Origin: Deltaproteobacteria bacterium
GTDB lineage: Bacteria; Myxococcota; Kuafuiibacteriia; Kuafuiibacteriales; Kuafuiibacteriaceae
Length of the DNA stretch: 64,000 nt
Direction: 5' to 3'
NCBI GenBank assembly: GCA_020632995.1
Contig: JACKEN010000007.1
Location: 1-64,000, forward strand
Both the position numbers and the translations under genes were made by a program. Positions 8,206-17,240 of this stretch are shown here, piece after piece. How positions within the stretch are numbered: the stretch's first letter is position 1; each line of letters opens with the position of its first letter. Under the pieces are notes generated by a model. The model had not been told where the DNA came from and searched no databases. It worked only from the letters and a program-made list of their open reading frames with translations.

Positions 8206-10385
8206 CCGGAGAGCCACATCCCTGCCTTGTCTTGCAGGTTTGGTTGCACGATGGGCGCTTCCACGGAGGACCCGATTGGCCACCAGCGCCCGCGAGAGTG
8301 TTCCAAGCCCTTGTCGCGGGAGCCGCCAGAGGGGCCAACCTCGACGATGATGGGCGAGCGATCCTGAGTTGGCTGGAGGGGCTGCCTGCACCTCGGATCG
8401 CCAGGCCCAAGGCAGAGCGAGGTCAACCGATCAAGCTCTACGTACCGAACAACGACCTGGACGCGAAGGGTGGTGATCCCAATCAGGTTGCAGGCCTGAG
8501 GACTGTCAAGCAGGTTCGCCCCTGGATCTTCGATGCGCGGGTCCCGGTGATGTACGTCTGGAGATTCGAGGACGCCCCAAGCGATATCGAGCGTCGCTGG
8601 GGCGCGCTCGCAGACCGCCTCTATCAACTGGGCCGAGGGGTTGATGCGGCCTACGCGAGGGCTCTGACCTGCACCGACAGCGAAGCCGAAGCACTCCTTA
8701 CGAGACACCCGGGCGTCCTCCATACGCCCACCGATGGCTCCTCCTCCACTGAGCTGGATGTGCCGATGCTGGGGACGCTGGAGAGCCTGGAGCACAGGTT
8801 CGCGAGCGCCCGCTTCTCTACCGTTCGGGAAGGTCGCAAGACCGTCACGGTGTTTGCGCAACCCCCGAAGCCACGGTTCCTCCGGACGGCGTACGACGCG
8901 CCACCAGCGCGGCGACTCTTCGAGCTGCACCCGGAGGCCGAGCTCGCCCGCCTGGCTGCGGTACCGATGGAGCTCAGCGTGGCCTTGGTGGAGGCGATTC
9001 GCGATGGAGTGCGCGCCCGCTTGGCCGCCGCGCTGCCAGACCTCGATGACGACCTCGAGCGTGGCCTGGTGGGCCGAGCTACGGCCCGAGGCCCAGCGGT
9101 GCCTGCGGCCGACCGAGTTCGGATCATCCCGCTAGCCTCCATCGGTCACGCCCACGTGGACAAGAGCATCCGCCGAATACTGGTGGAGGTGCCAGCAAAC
9201 TCTCTTCTGCCGCCAGCTGACCTCTTCTGGGCGCTTTCGGGTCTTGACGTCGTTCCGGCCGAGGCCTGGCCTACGTTGACCCTGGTCGAGGCCCCCACGA
9301 CGGATCCGTTGCGCCACTATGGCGTCAGTACACAAGGTAGTCCCCTGCAGCGATGGTACTCTGTGACCCCCGTCGCGCTCCCACCTGTGGCGTCGCGACG
9401 GCGGATTGATCCTTCCCGTCGCCACGAGGAGTCAAAGGGCGGCTCTGAGCGCAGCGAAGAGGAGCGGCGCGCAAAGCAGGCGGTCTTGCAGGCACTCCGG
9501 CACGCCGGGATCAGGGACTCTGCGCTCGTCCTCGCAGTCCAGCGCGAGCCCTTCGAGCACAATGGGCGGCGGGCCGAGCAGTTCGAGGTGAAGCCTCGGT
9601 TCCCGAAGGAGCGGCTCTGGCACGTCTCCGTGGAGCTGCAGGCGGGTGTACACGGCCCGCTCGTCATCGGCGACGGCAGGTTCCTCGGCCTCGGCGTTCT
9701 CGCGCCAGTCATGCAGCGCGTTGGCCCGCTCGTGTTCGCGATCCGGGATGGTCTCGTGCCTGACGCAGATCCAGAGGGGGTTGCCAAGGCCTTCCGACGA
9801 GCGCTGCTCGCCCGGGCGCAAGACGAGTTGGGTCGCGGCAGAGCCCTGCCCACCTGGCTCACGGGGCACACCGATGACGGGGCCCCCGCTGCGCATGGCC
9901 ACGACCATGTCGCCGTCGCCGTCGACCTCGTGCGGCGCCGATTGCTCGTCTTCACCCCAGAGGACCTGCACCGTGAAGAGGGTCGTGCACCGAACAGAGG
10001 CCTGCTCGATCGAGCACTCAGAGGACTTCGAGAGCTCCGTGCAGGCCCGAACGGGCTCCTTCGGTTGGAGCCCGCACCTGTCGATCCAACGCTGGACCCG
10101 ATGCTCCGCCCAAGTACGACGTGGGTCTCGGTGACGCCGTACCGGGTCACGAGGCACCTACGCGCTGCCAGTGCATCAGAGGCGCTCAGCGCTGATCTCC
10201 GGGCGGAGTGTGGGCGCTGGGGACTCCCCGTGCCGACCGTGGATGTACTCGAGACGAGCTCGGCGGAGGGCACCGGACTGGCAGGACGCGCCCGACTGCG
10301 GTTTCAGCGAGCCATTGCCGGGCCCATCGTCCTGGGACGCACGCTCCACTTGGGCGGAGGCCTCTTCATCGGTGAAGAACGGTGA
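8202..10385 (+). CDS. csb2: Type I-G Csb2 (Cas5-Cas6 fusion, GSU0054 family)
   Basis: A 727-residue protein. GTG 8202 is chosen because it overlaps the csb1 stop and places the family N-terminus (WLHDGRFHG, then DWPPAPARVFQALVAGA) close to the start. The longer frame upstream is the shadow of csb1. The Csb2 family is understood as a fusion of Cas5 (N-terminal) and Cas6 (C-terminal), both caps the crRNA 5' handle and processes pre-crRNA. The C-terminus has STTWVSVTP and GPIVLGRTLHLGGGLF, the expected RAMP-type glycine-rich end, so the gene appears intact even though a transposase remnant begins within its stop codon. Confidence 0.92.
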   Translation: MTGEPHPCLVLQVWLHDGRFHGGPDWPPAPARVFQALVAGAARGANLDDDGRAILSWLEGLPAPRIARPKAERGQPIKLYVPNNDLDAKGGDPNQVAGLRTVKQVRPWIFDARVPVMYVWRFEDAPSDIERRWGALADRLYQLGRGVDAAYARALTCTDSEAEALLTRHPGVLHTPTDGSSSTELDVPMLGTLESLEHRFASARFSTVREGRKTVTVFAQPPKPRFLRTAYDAPPARRLFELHPEAELARLAAVPMELSVALVEAIRDGVRARLAAALPDLDDDLERGLVGRATARGPAVPAADRVRIIPLASIGHAHVDKSIRRILVEVPANSLLPPADLFWALSGLDVVPAEAWPTLTLVEAPTTDPLRHYGVSTQGSPLQRWYSVTPVALPPVASRRRIDPSRRHEESKGGSERSEEERRAKQAVLQALRHAGIRDSALVLAVQREPFEHNGRRAEQFEVKPRFPKERLWHVSVELQAGVHGPLVIGDGRFLGLGVLAPVMQRVGPLVFAIRDGLVPDADPEGVAKAFRRALLARAQDELGRGRALPTWLTGHTDDGAPAAHGHDHVAVAVDLVRRRLLVFTPEDLHREEGRAPNRGLLDRALRGLRELRAGPNGLLRLEPAPVDPTLDPMLRPSTTWVSVTPYRVTRHLRAASASEALSADLRAECGRWGLPVPTVDVLETSSAEGTGLAGRARLRFQRAIAGPIVLGRTLHLGGGLFIGEER

Positions 10386-11041
10386 TCCGGGGTGACCTCG
10401 TGTCGCTCGCTCGTCTGGCGCTCAGCGCCGTGCGTGGTCTGACGCGATCACGAGCCGGCCTCGTCGCAGAGAACCTGGCGCTCCGCCAGCAGGTCATCTT
10501 GCTGAAGCGCGAACGTCCAAAGCCAAGGCCCCGCTGGTTGGATCGCGCATTCTGGATCGCCGCGGCCCGAGGATGGCCGGGCTGGCGAGGCAGCCTATTG
10601 GCTTTCACGCCTCAGACGGTGATCCGCTGGCATCGAGCGGGCTACCGCGCCCTCTGGCGGAGGCGCTCGCAGAGGACCGGGCGGCCCGGCATCAGCCCAA
10701 AGCTCGGTGCCCACATTACCCGGATGGCGATCGAGAACCCAACGTGGGGCGCGCCTCGCATCCACGCCGAGCTACGCAAGCTGGGTTTCAAGGTCTCGGA
10801 ACGAACGGTGAGCCGGCGGATCCGTGAGTTGAGACTATACGGGCCAACTGCGGACCAGCAGCAGAGTTGGCGAACCTTCCTCGAGAACCATCGAGGGGAC
10901 ATCGCCGCGATGGACCTGCTCACCGTCCCTGCCGCTACCTTTCGAACCCTCTATGTGTGGTTTGCGCTCAGTCACGGACGGCGGAAGGTGCTCCACTACG
11001 CAGTGGGGCCGCGCTCGCGTGAGCGCGGAGAGAGCCTATAA
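10382..11041 (+). pseudogene. Truncated integrase-core transposase (IS remnant)
   Basis: The frame starts at GTG 10382 inside the csb2 stop (GTG 10403 is an equally good start) and gives 219 residues. ENLALRQQVILLKRERP and the helix-turn-helix regions (IRWHRAGYRALW; GAPRIHAELRKLG; SERTVSRRI) are typical of the IS481/IS3-related transposases with an rve core. The DDE domain begins with AMDLLTVPAATF and runs to about HYAV. The frame then turns into unrelated sequence and stops. Only the first catalytic Asp remains and the rest of the nuclease domain is missing, so it should be inactive. It sits exactly between the effector and adaptation halves of the CRISPR-Cas locus. No clear terminal inverted repeats were found. 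Confidence 0.8.
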
Positions 11042-11268
11042 CCCAACCTCTGGAGTCCACTCGCCTCCTGGCCTCGACCGCGAGCGAGCACTCCACAACA
11101 ACACCACTGCAATCCAGGCTACATCGACCCATCCTAGAAGATCAAGCCATCTCAACCACTTCGGGCACCGCGAGCGGCCCCAACGATCGCCTCACCACCG
11201 GCCCGCTCGCAGCCCCCCAACGATGTCTTCTGTTCTCAACCCCAGGCCATCCCAGGCCCAGGCCACCG
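11042..11268. other. Non-coding gap between IS remnant and cas2
   Basis: About 227 bp with no convincing gene. I looked here for the CRISPR array that usually accompanies adaptation genes and saw no regularly spaced repeat. It is probably debris from the insertion or a lost array. Confidence 0.5.
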
Positions 11269-11565
11269 TCAGAAAACGTACGCCGTCCTCGCTGTTCGGG
11301 GAAGAGGCACACCCAAGGTCTCGATGGCGGCAGCATACCGACCATTGGGCGGCCCCAGCGGCGCGATGAGCACCTGGTCCTCGGCGTCGTTCATGATCCT
11401 GCCGAGGTCGGTCATCATCTTCACCTTCTCGGCGGGTGTCAGCTCACAACGAAAGACCGAGTACTGCCAATGCTCACCGTACCCACGCATGGTCTTGTAG
11501 ATCATGCGCAGCCGCTTCGCATCGCAGATGTCATACGCAACGATGTAGACCGTTCGCTCGCTCAT
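11269..11565 (-). CDS. cas2: CRISPR-associated endonuclease Cas2
   Basis: A 98-residue Cas2 with the family start RTVYIVAYDICDAKRLR, including the conserved metal-site aspartate at the end of the first strand, then QYSVFRCELT and a C-terminal beta segment. Cas2 dimers scaffold the Cas1 integrase during spacer acquisition. Its ATG overlaps the cas4-cas1 stop by 4 nt (ATGA), so the two are coupled. It lies on the strand opposite to the effector genes. Confidence 0.93.
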   Translation of the reverse strand: MSERTVYIVAYDICDAKRLRMIYKTMRGYGEHWQYSVFRCELTPAEKVKMMTDLGRIMNDAEDQVLIAPLGPPNGRYAAAIETLGVPLPRTARTAYVF

Positions 11566-13232
11566 CGCGGCCTCAGCTCCGGAAACTCGTCAATCTCTCC
11601 GACCAGATGGCGCGCGAGCAGCCTGGCCTGCACGTCGAAGATCCGCCGGTACGTCATCTTGTAGCCAAAGATCGGGTGGGTGATCTGTTCGTCCATCCGC
11701 CGCTCGAAGGCCGCGACGAAGCGTCGCTTGCCGCCAGGGTTCAACGCCACGCCGGTCTTCGTTCTCTGAAAGTCATCTTGCCCCAAGTGACCCCGGTTGA
11801 TCACCCCCACCACCACGGAGTCAGCGATGATGGATCTGTACTCCTCCATCATGTCCAGAGCCAGGGCCGGTCGACCGTAGCGTGGCTGGTGATAGAACCC
11901 GAGGTACGGGTCCAGCCCCATCCCCGCCAAGGTGTGTGTCCAGGCCGACGTGAGGAGGGCATAGGCGAAGGACAGGAGCGCGTTCACCGGGTCCTGGGGT
12001 GGCCGACGGTTGCGGCCCTCGAACGAGAAGCCCGACCCCAACTCCGACGTCAGCACACCCGGAAAGGCACCGAAGTAGATGCGGGCTGCGTTGCCCTCGA
12101 CGCCCAGAAGCGAAGCCAGCGACTCGGCCCGTTCACAACCCACCATCGCCTTGTCCAGCTCCTCCAGGCATGCAGGATCCGCTGTCCGGAGGTTGCGGCG
12201 GAGGAACACCCGGCTGTTGCGTATCTTCGCGCGCACCACACGTCGGGCGAGCTCCAACGCTCGTACGTCGTCCATCGCCGCCTGGAACTGAGCGATCCGA
12301 ACAAGCACGTTCTTGTGGTCGTGGCCCTGGGAACGACCGTAGTACCAACTGCCCTGGGAGTAGTAGCTGACCCCGATCCCCTCTGCCATCAACGCGCGAA
12401 GCGCGGGCGTGGTGATCTCTGCGTGCCCGTGAACGTGCACGGTCGAGACATCCATCAGCCGGACCCGCTGGGCCTCTCCATCCCTCGGCCGCACCACCAG
12501 CTCGTGACCGTCCTTCCCGAGCACCGCCCCCTGGGCAGTCAGGTGGAGGGGCAAGGCATCGTCCGACGGCGGGATTATCCGACGCACCTTCTCGTTGGAA
12601 CGCGCGGTGAGCAGGTTCTGCTCGTCCGGGAGGCAGATACCCACGAGCGAGCAGCCGGGGCACTTCGGACTATCCACAAGGGGCGGCGGCGCACTCGCAA
12701 GCCGGGCTGCACTTCGAGCCTCATCGCGCAGCGCCAGGGTCCTCGCCACCAACTCTTCCGTGATCGCTATCTTCACGCGCCGACGCGAGCCCGCGAAGTA
12801 GAGGAAGCCATGATCACAGCGGTAGCCGTGTGCGCGAAGCAAGATCGCCTGCGCGCAAAGCTGAACGAGCTCGGGTTCGTAGGCCCCCTCCGGGAGATCC
12901 GGAGCAACGCCTCGCTTGTAGTCCACCGGCACCGCCTCCCCATCCGGCGATGCCTCGACCAGGTCGATCCGAGCAATGAGCCCGAGCGCTTCGTCCGCGA
13001 GGTCGACGCTCCGCACGACGGCCGGTGGTTCGTCGCTGCCCTCCGGGAGCCCACGGCGCGAACGCTTGTCGACACGCTGATGGACCCTCGACCCATCGAG
13101 CGTCTCTGCGTTCTCGGCCCACTCGCTCTGCACCCACTCCAGGTGAAAGAGCCGAGGGCAGTACGCGTACTCGTTCAACATCCGCACCGGAAGGAGCGGA
13201 ACCTCCACTTGCTTCGCCGCTGGGTCAGCCAT
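11562..13232 (-). CDS. cas4-cas1: Cas4-Cas1 fusion (spacer processing and integration)
   Basis: A 556-residue protein from ATG 13232; an upstream in-frame extension to 13310 has no family similarity. The N-terminal Cas4 domain (about 1-205) has a Fe-S cysteine set C25, C191, C194, C200 (YCPR...CPGCSLVGIC) and the nuclease motifs GSRVHQRV and VDYKRG. The Cas1 domain follows, starting with QGAVLGKDG, STVHVHGHAEIT and GVSYYSQ, and keeping the active-site region GFYHQPRYGRPALALDMMEEYR with its His and Glu residues. Cas4-Cas1 fusions are typical of subtype I-G, where Cas4 selects PAM-bearing prespacers for integration by Cas1-Cas2. With no array in the window its target site is not visible. Confidence 0.94.
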   Translation of the reverse strand: MADPAAKQVEVPLLPVRMLNEYAYCPRLFHLEWVQSEWAENAETLDGSRVHQRVDKRSRRGLPEGSDEPPAVVRSVDLADEALGLIARIDLVEASPDGEAVPVDYKRGVAPDLPEGAYEPELVQLCAQAILLRAHGYRCDHGFLYFAGSRRRVKIAITEELVARTLALRDEARSAARLASAPPPLVDSPKCPGCSLVGICLPDEQNLLTARSNEKVRRIIPPSDDALPLHLTAQGAVLGKDGHELVVRPRDGEAQRVRLMDVSTVHVHGHAEITTPALRALMAEGIGVSYYSQGSWYYGRSQGHDHKNVLVRIAQFQAAMDDVRALELARRVVRAKIRNSRVFLRRNLRTADPACLEELDKAMVGCERAESLASLLGVEGNAARIYFGAFPGVLTSELGSGFSFEGRNRRPPQDPVNALLSFAYALLTSAWTHTLAGMGLDPYLGFYHQPRYGRPALALDMMEEYRSIIADSVVVGVINRGHLGQDDFQRTKTGVALNPGGKRRFVAAFERRMDEQITHPIFGYKMTYRRIFDVQARLLARHLVGEIDEFPELRPR

Positions 13233-13346
13233 TGGTCGAGTGTCGACCGGCGGAGGAGCCACCCGAAACTGGCCCCAGGGATCAGTCCTACATGGCGAAT
13301 CTTCGCGCACAGGCTTGCGCGCTCCACCATGGTTGAGCGTCAGCTC

Positions 13347-14408
13347 TCAGTTCGGCAGCCGCGTCTCCTCATACAACCGGCGCAGCAAGTCCAACCCCGG
13401 CCGCAGCTCCCCATCCGCGATCCGGTGGATCGTCCGCTGCACCAGCGCGTTCACCGGCACCGCGATCCCATGCTTGTCCGCCCGCGTCACCACCTCGCCG
13501 TTGAGGAAGTCCACCGCCGGCTTCCGCCCGCGCTCGATCGCGGACAGCATGCTCGAGCGGAGCCGCCGATAGCGCGCCCCCACCGCCAGCAACAACGCGT
13601 GCTTCTTCACCAGCCCCGCGGAGCCCGACGCAGCCCGCTCCGCCGCCGTCAGCGCCAGCGTATCCAGGTTGATGGTGCCCGCCACCTTCACGAGCTTCAC
13701 GTCCTCGGCGTGGGCGACGTCGACCACCTCGGTCATCACCTCGAGCGCAAGGCGCCTTACGAAGCGGTGGGCCAACAGCGCGCCCAGGCGATCGCCGCCC
13801 ACCGTGCCCAACGACGACACCGCGCAGTTGATGGCGAGCTTGCTCCAGCGAGCGCCGCGCAAGTTGTCCGTCGTCTCGACCGGGCCGATGCTCTCGAGGA
13901 GCATCGCGAGGTCCTCGACCGCCTGATCCACCGGGCCCTCGAGGCGCCCCAAGGTGAAGCCGCCGGCCGAGGTCCGCTGGTAGCGGCCGGGGCCCACCAT
14001 CGAGGCGCCCCAGGCGATGATGCCGCCGATGACGCGCTCCTTGCCGACGAGCTGGGCGATGCGCTCCTCGCAGAGGCCGTTCTGGAAGACGACCATGTGG
14101 CCGTTCTCGGCCAGGGCGCCCATCGCGGTCTTCGCGGCAAGCTCGACCTGGGGAGGCTGGGTTGCGAGCAGCACGTAGTCGAAGCCGCGGCCGCCGAGGG
14201 GGGGCTCGGCCACCACCTGGCCGGGGACCATGCGGGCCTCGCCGTCGCCGGAGAGCCAGTAGCCGCCGCGCATCACCGCCTCGCGGATGGCGGCGTTGGT
14301 GCTCACCGCGGTGACGTCGACGCCTTGCTCGAGGAGGTGGGCGGTGATGATGCCGCCGATGCCTCCCAGGCCCATGACCAGGATCTTGGGTTCGGGTTGC
14401 TCGCTCAT
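13347..14408 (-). CDS. PanE/ApbA-family NAD(P)-dependent 2-ketoacid reductase
   Basis: A 353-residue protein starting at ATG 14408, overlapping the upstream VOC gene by 4 nt. The N-terminus has the Rossmann motif MGLGGIGG, and the middle VVFQNGL, followed by a helical C-terminal domain containing RWSKLAINC (about the usual position of the catalytic Lys) and VDFLNGEV. This is the two-domain layout of 2-dehydropantoate 2-reductase, the ketopantoate to pantoate step of coenzyme A synthesis. The family also includes reductases with other substrates and no pantothenate genes are nearby, so the substrate is left open. Confidence 0.8.
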   Translation of the reverse strand: MSEQPEPKILVMGLGGIGGIITAHLLEQGVDVTAVSTNAAIREAVMRGGYWLSGDGEARMVPGQVVAEPPLGGRGFDYVLLATQPPQVELAAKTAMGALAENGHMVVFQNGLCEERIAQLVGKERVIGGIIAWGASMVGPGRYQRTSAGGFTLGRLEGPVDQAVEDLAMLLESIGPVETTDNLRGARWSKLAINCAVSSLGTVGGDRLGALLAHRFVRRLALEVMTEVVDVAHAEDVKLVKVAGTINLDTLALTAAERAASGSAGLVKKHALLLAVGARYRRLRSSMLSAIERGRKPAVDFLNGEVVTRADKHGIAVPVNALVQRTIHRIADGELRPGLDLLRRLYEETRLPN

Positions 14409-14758
14409 GCCAGGGGCGCTCCCACCTCGAACACCAGGTGCGGAGCGGCGCGGAAGTAGAACAGCCGCCAGCCCCACTCGGTGTCCTCGGGGGAGTCATC
14501 CACCTTCAGGCCCGACTTGCGCAAGGAGTGGTGGATGCGATCCACCTCCTGGGGGGAAGCCACCTGCAAGGTAACCAGCACATCGCCGTCCCCCAGGTCC
14601 CCCGCGGGGGGGTGGTGGGCCACGGTGGAGGCGCCCATGTGGAAGGACAGGAGGCTGCCGTTGTCGATCTCCACCTGTCCCGAGACCACCTGGCAGAAGT
14701 TCCGAAGGGCTGCTCCCTGGTTGGAGAACAAGCAGACCTGTGCGAGGTGCGCCGGCAT
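14405..14758 (-). CDS. VOC (glyoxalase/bleomycin-resistance fold) family protein
   Basis: A 117-residue single-domain protein with the beta-alpha-beta-beta-beta pattern of the vicinal-oxygen-chelate family: LFSNQGAALRNFCQVV, EIDNGSLLSFHMG, LQVASPQEVDRIHHSL and WGWRLFYFRAAPHLVFEV. Metal-binding residues are not complete enough to name a reaction. It is the first gene of a two-gene unit with the PanE-like reductase and faces the divergent fatty-acyl-AMP ligase across a 285-bp gap that contains two dyads. Confidence 0.6.
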   Translation of the reverse strand: MPAHLAQVCLFSNQGAALRNFCQVVSGQVEIDNGSLLSFHMGASTVAHHPPAGDLGDGDVLVTLQVASPQEVDRIHHSLRKSGLKVDDSPEDTEWGWRLFYFRAAPHLVFEVGAPLA

Positions 14759-14784
14759 CGGCCCTACCTACCCTCGGCGCCGGC

Positions 14785-14805
14785 CTGACACAACGTCGGT
14801 GTCAG
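14785..14805. promoter_or_regulatory. Inverted repeat in divergent promoter region
   Basis: CTGACAC-AACGTCG-GTGTCAG, perfect 7-bp arms with a 7-nt spacer, lies 27 bp upstream of the VOC start. It could be an operator or an RNA hairpin. Confidence 0.4.
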
Positions 14806-14817
14806 AATGCGGTTTGT

Positions 14818-14835
14818 CTACCGACGCGTCGGTAG
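14818..14835. promoter_or_regulatory. 18-bp perfect palindrome, likely TetR-type operator
   Basis: CTACCGACGCGTCGGTAG is perfectly self-complementary and lies 60 bp from the VOC start and about 208 bp from the acyl-AMP-ligase start, so it could serve either or both divergent units. Palindromes built on ACCGAC/GTCGGT are common binding sites of TetR-family repressors. No TetR gene is present in the window, so the cognate regulator would have to be elsewhere. Confidence 0.6.
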
Positions 14836-15043
14836 TTTCACATTAGCCCCGCGAAACGTGCCCTTACCGAAACCTACTGTTAAGTCGGAGGGTTGTGCGA
14901 TCCCGCACCCCCCAAAACGTCATTGACCGACCCTCGGGTCCGGGGCATAGCACCGGGCGTAGCGCGGCCGGAAAACGTCGCAATAACGGCGGGATCCGGT
15001 TGTCGAAGTCGCCCCCACCATCTCCATGAAGCAGGTGCGCCCA

Positions 15044-16873
15044 ATGGCCGAGACGCTGATCGACGTTCTCCTCGACGCCTCCAACGTCACCCACAAAGGA
15101 TACACCTTCCTCGACGACGCCATGTCGGCCGAGGAGTGGTCCTTCGCGGACCTGGCGCAGGAGGCGGACCGCCGCGCGGCGTACTTCCGTTCCCTCGGCC
15201 TGAAGCAGGGCGATCGGCTCGGGATGATCGTCCCCGACGGCAAGGACTTCGTGCTGTCGTTCTTCGGCGCGGTGCGCGCCGGCATCGTCCCCGTGCCCAT
15301 GTACCCGCCGCTCGCCCTCGGCAAGCTGGACAGCTACGTGGACACCGCGACCCGCATCCTCAGCACCGCGGGCGCGAAGATGCTCCTCACCAACAAGCAG
15401 GTGTCGCCCATCCTCTGGTCGCTCCTGTCCCGGGTGAAGGGCCTCGAGGACATCATCCTCACCGAGAAGGTGGCGAACCACGACGCCTCGAAGGTGAAGC
15501 AGGACCTCTCCGACGTCCGCATCACCGGCGAGGACACGTGCTTCCTGCAGTTCACCTCCGGCTCCACCAGCGACCCCAAGGGCGTGCTGGTGAGCCACGC
15601 GAACCTGGTCGCGAACTCGAAGGCGATCATGTTCGACGGGCTCAAGAGCGACTCCGAGACCGACATCGGGGTGAGCTGGCTGCCGCTCTACCACGACATG
15701 GGGCTCATCGGGTTCGTCATCGCCCCGATGCTCGCCCACGTGCCGGTGGTGTTCCTGCCCACGCTCTCGTTCGTGAAGCGCCCCACCAGCTGGATGGAGG
15801 CGGTGAACAAGTACCGCGGCACCATCACCTTCGCGCCGAACTTCGCGTTCGGCCTCGCCGCCAAGCGCATGAGCCCGTCGCGCCTGGAGGGGATGGATCT
15901 GTCGTGCCTGCGGGTGGTGGGGTGCGGCGCCGAGCCGATCAACCCCAACACGATGCGCAACTTCGTTGGCACCTTCGAGGGCGTCGGCCTGAACCCGAAC
16001 GCGATCATGCCCTGCTACGGCATGGCCGAGGCCACCCTGGCCATCGCGTTCGATGATCTGTCCTCGCCCTTCAAGACCGTCACCATCGACCGCGACGCCT
16101 ACGAGGAGCAGCACCTCGCGACCAGGTACGACGGCGACGATCCGGCCCGGGCCTTGGAGCTGGTGGCGTGTGGCGCCACCTTCTCCGCGCACGAGGTCGG
16201 GATCATGGACGACCACGGCGTCCTCCTGAAGAACGGCAAGGTCGGCGAGATCGTGTTCCGCGGCCCCAGCATCACCTCCGGCTACTTCGACAACGCCGAC
16301 GCGAGCAAGGAGCTGCTGGCCGGTGGGTGGCTGCACACCGGCGACCTCGGCTTCGTCCTCGACGGTCAGCTCTTCATCTCGGGCCGCAAGAAGGACCTCA
16401 TCATCCTCAACGGCCGCAACTACTACCCCCAGTCGATCGAGTGGGAGGTGGAGCACGTGGAGGGCATCCGCCGCGGCAACGTGGTGGCGTTCTCGACCCG
16501 CGGCGACAACACCGAGGAGCTGGTGATCGTGGCCGAGACCAAGGTCGAGGAGGGCCTCGACGAGCTCGCGCACCAGATCAAGATGCGCGTCCACGACGTG
16601 CTCGGGGTCCGCGCCCGGGACGTGGTGCTGGTGGGCCCCGGCGGGCTCCCCAAGACCTCCAGCGGCAAGCTCCAGCGGCGGCGCACCAAGGCCCAGTACG
16701 AGGCGGGTGAGCTCGGCCGCGAGAACCGAACGATGGGCTCCGCCGCCACCAAGGTGAAGCTCGCCAAACACTTCACCGCCTCGGCGGTGGCCCGCATCAA
16801 GCACGGCATCAAGAAGGGCTCGGCCCCCGCCCGGCGCATCGCGTCCCGGGTGCTGCGTCCTGAGAGCCGCTGA
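15044..16873 (+). CDS. Fatty-acyl-AMP ligase (FAAL)
   Basis: A 609-residue adenylating enzyme. ATG 15044 is favoured because AGCAGG lies 8 nt upstream; ATG 15026 is the alternative. The ATP-binding loop FTSGSTSDPKGV, SWLPLYHDMGLIG, CYGMAEATLAI, TGDLGF and the hinge GRKKDLIILNGRNYYP are all present. The NGRNYYPQSIEWEVE variant and the YHDMGLIG motif mark FAALs rather than acyl-CoA synthetases. It should activate a free fatty acid as acyl-AMP and load it onto the phosphopantetheine of a carrier protein. The C-terminus carries a basic tail (KHGIKKGSAPARRIASR). It is followed after 29 bp by an acyl carrier protein and then the PKS-SPT fusion, forming one operon. Confidence 0.92.
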   Translation: MAETLIDVLLDASNVTHKGYTFLDDAMSAEEWSFADLAQEADRRAAYFRSLGLKQGDRLGMIVPDGKDFVLSFFGAVRAGIVPVPMYPPLALGKLDSYVDTATRILSTAGAKMLLTNKQVSPILWSLLSRVKGLEDIILTEKVANHDASKVKQDLSDVRITGEDTCFLQFTSGSTSDPKGVLVSHANLVANSKAIMFDGLKSDSETDIGVSWLPLYHDMGLIGFVIAPMLAHVPVVFLPTLSFVKRPTSWMEAVNKYRGTITFAPNFAFGLAAKRMSPSRLEGMDLSCLRVVGCGAEPINPNTMRNFVGTFEGVGLNPNAIMPCYGMAEATLAIAFDDLSSPFKTVTIDRDAYEEQHLATRYDGDDPARALELVACGATFSAHEVGIMDDHGVLLKNGKVGEIVFRGPSITSGYFDNADASKELLAGGWLHTGDLGFVLDGQLFISGRKKDLIILNGRNYYPQSIEWEVEHVEGIRRGNVVAFSTRGDNTEELVIVAETKVEEGLDELAHQIKMRVHDVLGVRARDVVLVGPGGLPKTSSGKLQRRRTKAQYEAGELGRENRTMGSAATKVKLAKHFTASAVARIKHGIKKGSAPARRIASRVLRPESR

Positions 16874-16902
16874 TCGAGAACTCTCGACAAGGACCTATCG
16901 CA

Positions 16903-17145
16903 ATGCACACCGACGAGCAGATCATCACCCTCTTCAAGGAGGCGGTTAAGGAAGTGGACACCGGCACCAAGGTCGGTGACGTCACCATGGCCACCGAGCT
17001 GTCTTCCCTCGGCCTCGACTCCGTCATGACCATGGAGGTCATCGGCGTCATGGAGGAGAAGCTCAACATCCGCTTCCCCGACGAGGACCTCGCCACCATC
17101 AAGCGTATGGGCGACCTGGCCGGTCTGGTCCGCAAGCTCTCCTGA
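16903..17145 (+). CDS. Acyl carrier protein
   Basis: An 80-residue ACP with the phosphopantetheine site LGLDSVMTMEV (Ser in DSV) and an acidic helix II/III. It stands between the FAAL and the megasynthase and is the likely acceptor of the activated fatty acid. A dedicated ACP plus acyl-ACP ligase next to serine palmitoyltransferase is also known from Caulobacter sphingolipid loci, which supports a lipid role here. Confidence 0.93.
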   Translation: MHTDEQIITLFKEAVKEVDTGTKVGDVTMATELSSLGLDSVMTMEVIGVMEEKLNIRFPDEDLATIKRMGDLAGLVRKLS

Positions 17146-17240
17146 CCGACCACTGATCCGAACCGCGCCACCGGGTGCAGGTCGCGTTGCCGGGGGATGA
17201 CGGGGCGCCTTCACCTTGTTCGCGTGGTGGAGTCAACCCG

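Noticed and set aside
11042..11268. Possible CRISPR array next to cas2
   Set aside because: No repeated unit with regular spacing is present; the region is treated as plain gap.
13347..14408. Pantothenate synthesis role for the PanE-like protein
   Set aside because: No panB, panC or panD nearby and the family has other substrates, so only the family call is kept.
11436..14459. 1,007-residue plus-strand frame across cas2, cas4-cas1 and panE
   Set aside because: It runs opposite to three recognised genes and has no family similarity.
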